This document shows positions 5,873 to 10,520 of a stretch of 10,520 bases of DNA, piece by piece. The stretch is from Pseudomonadota bacterium. GTDB lineage: Bacteria > Desulfobacterota > Desulfovibrionia > Desulfovibrionales > Desulfovibrionaceae. The notes below the pieces were generated by a model. It was not told the DNA's origin, searched no databases, and worked only from the letters and a program-made list of their open reading frames with translations. The stretch lies in contig JAEZEM010000029.1 in NCBI GenBank assembly GCA_023417745.1, positions 1-10,520 of the forward strand, written 5' to 3'. Positions within the stretch are counted from its first letter, which is position 1; each line of letters opens with the position of its first letter. Made by a program: the position numbers and the translations under genes.

Positions 5873-7333
5873 TTAGACCATGCCGACCTGGGCCTTTTGG
5901 GCTCGCAGTTCCTTGCGCCATTGCAGGACCAGGAAGCCGAAGGGCACCAGGGCCAGGATCTCCGGGATCTCGCGGATGCCCAGCCGGTAGGTGGCGAAGT
6001 AGAGCGCCGCGCCGGCCAGGCAGGCGGCGGCGATGCGCCACATGGACTTGAGGTCGATGATGCGCATGGTGAGCTGGCAGTAGGTGGTGGTGGTCACGGC
6101 CACGGCCGCCTTGGTGATGAGCATGGACAGGCACGTGCCGAGCAGCGGGTCCATGGGAATGAGCGTGGCGCACAGGGCGAGGTTTAAGGCCAGTCCCCCG
6201 ATGTAGACGAAAAGCAGCAGCCGTTGCTTGCCCTGGCTCATCATGAGATAGGCGGCGAGGTTGTGGATGAAGCCGCAGATGATGGTGCCGACGAGCCATT
6301 TCTGCATCCACATGGCGTCGTTGTAGGCCCCGCCGTAGATGAGTCCGATGAGCCGGTCGGACTCGATAAACAGCACGAACATGATGGGAATGGACGCGCC
6401 GATGAGCCAGCGCACGGAGTTGTTGGCTAGGCGGGTGAATTCGCTTCTATTGCTTTTCCACAGCCGCACGAACAGCGGGTAGAGGATGCTGCGCAGCAGC
6501 AGGTTGGACACCAGGATGGAGATGCCGTCCACCAGCTCCCAGGTGACGCTGTACTGGGCCACCTTGGTGGGGCCGGCCTGGTTTTGCAGGAAGTAGAGGT
6601 TGGCCTTGTTGTAGAGGATGGCGGCCAGGGCCATGAGCACGAAGACCGTGCCGTTTTTGGCCGTGGCCCAGGTGCGGGCCAGCGACTTGCGCTTCAGCGA
6701 CAGGCCGTCGAAATTGGTGAATTTGAGCGCCATCCAGACGCCGCCGATGAGGTTGACGACGTTCTCGATGAGCTTGAAAAGCGCGATCCAATGCGGCGCG
6801 GCCCCAAGGGACAGCAGCGCGATGGCGTAGCCGTAACCCAGGATGCCGGACACCACCCGGATGCGGCCCTCGATGTCCTGCCTGCCCTCCACCCTTATGG
6901 CCACGAAAAACGAGCTGGCGATGGCTTCCAGGCCCACGCCGGCCGAGATGACCAGCACGAGGTTTTTCAGTCCCGGCGTATAGCCCTGCCACTGGATGAA
7001 GACGGCCACGCCCAGCCACCCGGCCACCAGGAGCGCGCCCTTGAGCAGCGTGTACTGGGCCAGGATGTCGCCCTTGTGGCTGAACTTCTTGCATAGCGAC
7101 GACACCAGCGGCTGGTTCAGGCCGAATTCGCCCAGAAAGAGAATGATGGAGGCCAGGCCGAAAGCGACCATGAATTCGCCGTAGTCGCTGGACGACAGCC
7201 GGGCGAGGTAGATCAGGAAAAAGGTGTGCAGGCCGTCGTGTATCCACTGCGCGCCGGCGAGCTGGAGAAATTTGGAGAGGATGCCGTAGGACGGCTTGGA
7301 CGCTTTGCTTGACTCGGAGGATTTGGGGGGCAT
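5873..7333 (-). CDS. Wzx/MATE-like polysaccharide or lipid-linked glycan flippase
   Basis: This 486-residue protein is strongly hydrophobic throughout and resembles O-antigen/exopolysaccharide flippases of the MOP (MATE-like) superfamily. After a short Ser/Lys-rich cytoplasmic start (to about residue 15) comes GILSKFLQLAGAQWIHDGLH, the usual family opening. GEFMVAFGLASIILFLGEFG and VAQYSVTWELVDGISILVSN are also in family style, and about 12-14 membrane segments can be traced. The C-terminus is basic (RKELRAQKAQ). Family members move lipid-linked sugars or similar amphiphiles across the inner membrane. The ATG at 7331-7333 is preceded by AAGGGGGAA. The gene starts 58 bp after the tailed radical SAM gene on the same strand and is probably its partner in one transcript. 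No glycosyltransferase or polymerase lies in the window, so the cargo is unknown. Confidence 0.85.
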   Translation of the reverse strand: MPPKSSESSKASKPSYGILSKFLQLAGAQWIHDGLHTFFLIYLARLSSSDYGEFMVAFGLASIILFLGEFGLNQPLVSSLCKKFSHKGDILAQYTLLKGALLVAGWLGVAVFIQWQGYTPGLKNLVLVISAGVGLEAIASSFFVAIRVEGRQDIEGRIRVVSGILGYGYAIALLSLGAAPHWIALFKLIENVVNLIGGVWMALKFTNFDGLSLKRKSLARTWATAKNGTVFVLMALAAILYNKANLYFLQNQAGPTKVAQYSVTWELVDGISILVSNLLLRSILYPLFVRLWKSNRSEFTRLANNSVRWLIGASIPIMFVLFIESDRLIGLIYGGAYNDAMWMQKWLVGTIICGFIHNLAAYLMMSQGKQRLLLFVYIGGLALNLALCATLIPMDPLLGTCLSMLITKAAVAVTTTTYCQLTMRIIDLKSMWRIAAACLAGAALYFATYRLGIREIPEILALVPFGFLVLQWRKELRAQKAQVGMV

Positions 7334-7343
7334 CGGGTGTTCC

Positions 7344-7374
7344 CCCTTCCGGCCGCCCGGGGCGGCCGGAAGGG
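7344..7374 (-). promoter_or_regulatory. perfect 14-bp hairpin overlapping the flippase ribosome binding site
   Basis: Positions 7344-7357 and 7361-7374 are exact reverse complements around a 3-nt loop. On the minus-strand transcript the 3' arm ends in GGAAGGG, which overlaps the flippase Shine-Dalgarno AAGGGGGAA by about five bases. The hairpin is very GC-rich and no U-run follows, so it is not a standard terminator. It could lower flippase translation, attenuate read-through from the radical SAM gene, or protect the upstream mRNA after processing. Confidence 0.6.
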
Positions 7375-7391
7375 AAGTTCAGGCGGTACGA

Positions 7392-9251
7392 CTAGCGGCC
7401 TTTGGTCTTTTTCTTGGCGGCCTTGCCGGTCTTTTTGGCCGGCTTTTCGGCGGCGGGCTTGGCGACTTTGGCGGCCTTGGCCGGCTTGGCTTCGGCGACC
7501 GGAGCCGGCTTGGCGGCCTTGGCCGGTTCGGGCGCAGCCGGGGCTGGCGTGGGTTCGGACGCTTTTTTCGGTTCGGGCGCGGCCACGGCCGGCGGCAGGT
7601 CCACCTTCACCACGGGAGCGCTGATGCCCTTGGTGGCCGGAGCGGTCTCGATGCGGGGGGCCGGCACGGGCTGCGGGGCAGCCTCGGGGGCCGGCTGCGG
7701 CTCGGGCGCAGGCTCGGGCGTGGGTTCGGGCGTGGGTTCTGGCGCAGGCTCGGGAGTCGGCTCGGGCTGCGGCTCAGGCGTCGGCTCCGGTGCGGGCGCG
7801 GGAGCTGGCTCCGGCTGCGGCTCGGGCTGGGCCACGGGTTCGGGTTCCGGGGCCGGTTCGGGAGTCGGCGCCGGGGCCGACGCCTGAGCCGGGGCCGGTT
7901 CAGGCTGGGGCGCCGGGGTCGGTTCAGGTTCCTTCACCGGCTGCGGCGCGGGTTCGGGAGCCGTCACGGGTGCGACAGCCGGCTCAGCCGCCGCCTGGGG
8001 CGCGGGAGCCGGGGCCGCCTTGGCCCCACCGCCGCAGCAGCCGCGCGGGGCGCACTGAATGAATGCGCCGAACTTTTCCAGCTCGTCCACCCGGCAGCTC
8101 CAGACCAGCTTGTCCTTGTAGTAGATGGCGTCGGGGCAGCCGTCGCACATGTTCTGGCGGCCGTCGTCAAAGAGGTCGCAGGGCTGGATGACCATGATGG
8201 ACTGGATGTGGATGGGCTTGGTCCACTGTTTGGGCTTGAGCAGCAGCCGGCCGAAAATCTTGCGCAGGCTCTTGTTGAAGGGGGTCAGGAAAATGAGCTT
8301 TTGCAGCCAGGCCGTCCAGCAGGGCCGAGTGTAGGCCAGATAGGTGCCGAACAGCACGTGGTGGAAGGCCTGCATCCACTCGGCGAACTTGGCGTCGAGG
8401 TAGCCGAAGATTTCGTCCTTGGAGCCGGCGCGAAGGGTCAACAACCACTTCATGGTGCGCGGGTCTTCGGTGCCGTTGAGATAGGCGCAGGGCTCATGGT
8501 CCGGATAGGCCAGCCGGATGGCGTCGGCGATCTCCTGGGAGTCGAGATCCTCGTGGTTTTCCTGATGGTCGAGCTGGTAGACGAGGCTGCCGACGTCCAC
8601 GGGCTTGCCGTTGGCGAACACGTCGAAATCGCCGCGCTTTCTGGCCGAGCGGAAGAGAATGTAGACCATGGTCTGGACCAGGTCGATGTGCTCGTGGGCC
8701 CAGCGGGTGAGCATGGGGATGTCGGAGAGCGTATCGCGGTAGATGGTGGCGTTAAACGAACACGACACCGTGCCGCCGCTGTGCTCGTGGATCATCTCGG
8801 CGAGTTTCAGGCGCAGCGCGCACAAGTCTTTTTCCGAAGCGCCCTTCCAGCCGGGGCGGACTTGGTGGGAGTCCACGTGCATGGTGAACCCGACCACGCC
8901 GGCGGCGGTCAGTTCGCGCACCAGTTCCGGGGTCAGCGCCTGGCCGTTGGAATTGATGATGGGCTTCCAGCCCTGGGCCGCGACGTAACGCACCAGGGGC
9001 ACGATGTCGGGGTAAATGAGCGGCTCGCCGCCGGCAATGGAGATGCCGTCGGTGCGACGCATCTTTTTGACCTGCTCCAGATCGCGGATGACGTCGGCCA
9101 GCGGCTTGTGGCCGAAGGGATCGTTTTCGCGGTAGCAGCCTTCGCAGTACAGGTTGCACTTGGTGGTCGGCTCAAGCCAGGTGATGGCGTTGTCGGCCAG
9201 GTTCCAGGGCATCCGGTAGTACAGATGCGGCGTCAGCGGGCGTTTTCTCAT
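7392..9251 (-). CDS. radical SAM protein with second cysteine cluster and long Pro/Glu/Ala then Lys/Ala tail
   Basis: This protein of 619 residues has a catalytic part of about 405 residues. The radical SAM cluster motif is KCNLYCEGCY (C32, C36, C39), followed by SIAGGEP at 71-77, the SAM-contacting GGE element. A second cysteine group near the end of the enzyme part (C358, C369, C372, C386; QPCDL, MCDGCP, WSCR) probably holds an auxiliary iron-sulfur cluster; more cysteines follow at C400, C405 and C406. Residues 407-619 are low complexity: Pro/Ala/Glu repeats (about 440-535), then a basic KPAKAAK-type end of about 42 residues. The substrate is unknown. The ATG at 9249-9251 has only a weak GGAT upstream; a second in-frame ATG at 9264-9266 (adds MDATA) has none. 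Further upstream the frame stays open into the permease gene, which is chance. It follows the permease by 170 bp and precedes the flippase by 58 bp. Confidence 0.85.
   Translation of the reverse strand: MRKRPLTPHLYYRMPWNLADNAITWLEPTTKCNLYCEGCYRENDPFGHKPLADVIRDLEQVKKMRRTDGISIAGGEPLIYPDIVPLVRYVAAQGWKPIINSNGQALTPELVRELTAAGVVGFTMHVDSHQVRPGWKGASEKDLCALRLKLAEMIHEHSGGTVSCSFNATIYRDTLSDIPMLTRWAHEHIDLVQTMVYILFRSARKRGDFDVFANGKPVDVGSLVYQLDHQENHEDLDSQEIADAIRLAYPDHEPCAYLNGTEDPRTMKWLLTLRAGSKDEIFGYLDAKFAEWMQAFHHVLFGTYLAYTRPCWTAWLQKLIFLTPFNKSLRKIFGRLLLKPKQWTKPIHIQSIMVIQPCDLFDDGRQNMCDGCPDAIYYKDKLVWSCRVDELEKFGAFIQCAPRGCCGGGAKAAPAPAPQAAAEPAVAPVTAPEPAPQPVKEPEPTPAPQPEPAPAQASAPAPTPEPAPEPEPVAQPEPQPEPAPAPAPEPTPEPQPEPTPEPAPEPTPEPTPEPAPEPQPAPEAAPQPVPAPRIETAPATKGISAPVVKVDLPPAVAAPEPKKASEPTPAPAAPEPAKAAKPAPVAEAKPAKAAKVAKPAAEKPAKKTGKAAKKKTKGR
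7647..7934 (-). repeat. low-complexity coding repeat (Pro-Glu/Pro-Ala)
   Basis: This stretch encodes some 96 residues made almost only of Pro, Glu, Ala, Gln and Thr in PEP, PAP and PTP units. The short repeated DNA motif (ggctcgggcg, ggttcgggcg on the plus strand) makes it prone to slipped-strand length change. It lies inside the radical SAM gene and keeps the frame. Confidence 0.85.
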
Positions 9252-9280
9252 GGCGGTTGCATCCATTGGGCAGAGGATTT

Positions 9281-9319
9281 GCCGCTTTGGCGGCGACTCG
9301 GCGTTTGCGTTACCGCAAA
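9281..9319. repeat. two small hairpins in the leader of the tailed radical SAM gene
   Basis: GCCGC (9281-9285) pairs with GCGGC (9290-9294) around 4 nt. TTTGCG (9304-9309) pairs with CGCAAA (9314-9319), giving on the minus-strand RNA a GTAA loop of the GNRA type. Both lie in the 170-bp gap (9252-9421) upstream of the radical SAM start. Apart from these the gap holds only two T5 tracts just after the permease stop (minus strand) and a GC-rich stretch, with no clear promoter. Confidence 0.45.
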
Positions 9320-9421
9320 TGGCCGGTGCTGGCAACCGCGACGCCCGGGAATGGCGTGTTTTCACGGGCCGCCCGGCCTGTCCGCCTGTCGGCCCGGCCG
9401 GGGAAAAAGGCAGGGAAAAAG

Positions 9422-10405
9422 CTAGAAGCCCTTGTCCAGGGCGCCGACGATGGCTCCGGGCGCGCCGCCGGCCGTGCGCGGCATGAAGCGGCCCAAAAGC
9501 GGCAGGCGTCTGGCCGCCTCGCGGAAAGCGGCCGAGCGCCGCAGATTGACCACGAGCAGGGTGAGGATCATGACCGGGAAGGGGGCGATCTGGAACAGCG
9601 TGCCGGACAGGCCCGGCAGCACGTCCTGCAGGGCAATGCCCGACACCTGGATGGCGGCGAAGAACAGCGCCCCAAGGGCCACCCGCACCGGCTTCCAGCC
9701 GCCGAAGATGACGATGGCCAGGGCAATCCAGCCCGCGCCTTCGCAGCCTTGGGGATGGCCCCAGCCGGGCTTGACGGCCAGGGAATAGAAGCCGCCGGCC
9801 AGCCCCCCCAGCGCGCCGCCGATGAGGGCGCAACAAAACTGGGTTCGCCTGACGGCCAAACCGCGCGAGGCGGCGGCCGCCGGGGCCTCGCCCACGGCCC
9901 GAACCACCAACCCCGGCCGGGTGCGCATGAGGAAATACCAGACCACGGCCACGGCCACGAAGCTCAGGAGCACCACCGGGCTTTGGCGAAAGACGGCCGG
10001 GCCGATAAGCGGCAGGTCGGACAGCCCCGGGATGGACAACGCGCCGAGATCCGGGCCGGGCTGGCGGGCCTGGGCATGGCCCATGAAATAGGCCAGCTCG
10101 CGGCAAAAAAGGGTGAGCACAAAGCCCACGGCCAGCTCCGACGCGCCGAGGAAAAGCCCAAAGACGGCCAATACGGCGGCGATGGCCGCGCCGGAGCCGG
10201 CCCCGGCGGCAAGCCCCAGCCACGGGTCGCCCGTGGCCCGGGCGGCGGCAAAGGCGGCCATGGCCGCGAAAAGCACCGTGCCGTCCATGGACAGGTTGAT
10301 GACCCCGGCCCGCTCGGACACGGTTTCGCCCAGGGCGGCCAAAATGAGCGGGGCGGCGGCGAACAGCACGGCCCCGAGCAGGGCGGCGGCGTAATCCAGC
10401 GTCAT
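9422..10405 (-). CDS. ABC transporter permease, nucleoside-importer type (second permease subunit)
   Basis: This 327-residue inner-membrane protein has about 8-10 hydrophobic segments and belongs to the branched-chain-amino-acid/sugar permease family (BPD_transp_2). The opening (LILAALGETVSERAGVINLS, then MDGTVLF) is the conserved signature of the second permease of BMP-family nucleoside importers, where the usual text is close to ALGELFSERAGVLNLGIEG. EAPAAAASRGLAV matches the cytoplasmic coupling loop of the family, and GGALGGLAGGFYSL the following helix. It would pair with the upstream permease, an ATPase and a lipoprotein binding subunit, none of which are complete here. Its ATG overlaps the upstream stop by four bases (ATGA), the mark of translational coupling. 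Purine or pyrimidine nucleosides are the likely substrates by family, but specificity is not shown. Confidence 0.88.
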   Translation of the reverse strand: MTLDYAAALLGAVLFAAAPLILAALGETVSERAGVINLSMDGTVLFAAMAAFAAARATGDPWLGLAAGAGSGAAIAAVLAVFGLFLGASELAVGFVLTLFCRELAYFMGHAQARQPGPDLGALSIPGLSDLPLIGPAVFRQSPVVLLSFVAVAVVWYFLMRTRPGLVVRAVGEAPAAAASRGLAVRRTQFCCALIGGALGGLAGGFYSLAVKPGWGHPQGCEGAGWIALAIVIFGGWKPVRVALGALFFAAIQVSGIALQDVLPGLSGTLFQIAPFPVMILTLLVVNLRRSAAFREAARRLPLLGRFMPRTAGGAPGAIVGALDKGF

Positions 10406-10520
10406 GACCGGCCTCCGCCGAGTCCGGCCGGCAGGATGCGCCGGGCGGCGAAAAGGGTCAGCACCAGCACCCCCTGGACCACGCCGGCCAGGGAGGAATC
10501 CAGCGACAACGACAGCGGCA
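10402..10520 (-). CDS. ABC transporter permease, C-terminal fragment (first permease subunit)
   Basis: Only the last 38 codons and the stop lie in the window. The residues SLDSSLAGVVQGVLVLTLFA followed by a short basic end fit the final transmembrane helix of the partner permease in nucleoside-type importers. The stop overlaps the next permease start as ATGA, so the two subunits are made together. The 5' part lies beyond the window. Confidence 0.75.
   Translation of the reverse strand, partial: PLSLSLDSSLAGVVQGVLVLTLFAARRILPAGLGGGRS

Noticed and set aside
7296..9425. Plus-strand open frame of 709 codons, Gly/Arg-rich
   Set aside because: It is antisense to the radical SAM gene; the Gly/Arg/Ser composition is the reverse reading of the Pro/Ala/Glu tail and GC-rich codons, with no domain.
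9252..10223. Extension of the radical SAM frame upstream to give 943 residues
   Set aside because: The extra part is antisense-free but overlaps the permease in another frame, is Arg/Pro/Gly-rich without family character, and the permease frame clearly is the real one there.
1..10520. CRISPR array, tRNA, rRNA, transposase or integrase
   Set aside because: I saw no regularly spaced repeats, no cloverleaf, no rRNA sequence and no transposase-like motif on either strand.

Overview
The window is GC-rich DNA, apparently from a bacterial chromosome. The codon use, the short intercistronic gaps and the mix of radical SAM enzymes, an HlyB-type ABC transporter and a Wzx/MATE-like flippase would suit a sulfate reducer of the Desulfovibrionaceae type. 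That assignment is inference only: the window has no rRNA or other phylogenetic marker.

Left block, minus strand (1-2347): a freestanding adenylate-forming enzyme is followed 67 bp downstream by a cobalamin-binding-domain radical SAM enzyme whose 3' end runs off the window. The pair looks like part of a small biosynthetic operon with an unknown product.

Middle block (2503-5872): this is mostly plus strand, and the transporter coding region is visibly less GC-rich than its flanks. It holds a small exported protein, a doubtful 32-codon lipoprotein-like ORF, a divergently transcribed 89-residue protein of unknown function with a strong ribosome binding site, and a 724-residue HlyB-type type I secretion ABC transporter. 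The transporter's peptidase-like domain has lost its catalytic cysteine. No membrane fusion protein, outer membrane channel or RTX substrate is visible in the window. The block ends in an AT-rich stretch with a perfect 14-bp inverted repeat between convergent genes.

Right block, minus strand (5873-10520): in transcription order there is the end of one permease and a complete second permease of a nucleoside-type ABC importer, then 170 bp without a gene, then a radical SAM enzyme with a second cysteine cluster and an unusual tail of about 210 residues (Pro/Ala/Glu-rich, then Lys/Ala-rich). Last comes a polysaccharide/lipid flippase of the MOP superfamily. The radical SAM gene and flippase are 58 bp apart, and a perfect 14-bp hairpin in that gap overlaps the flippase ribosome binding site. 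They may form one unit that modifies and translocates an envelope molecule, but this is inference.

The least explained items are the tailed radical SAM protein, the 89-residue protein opposite the secretion transporter, and the adenylation/B12-radical SAM pair. No tRNA, rRNA, CRISPR array, insertion sequence or integrase was seen.
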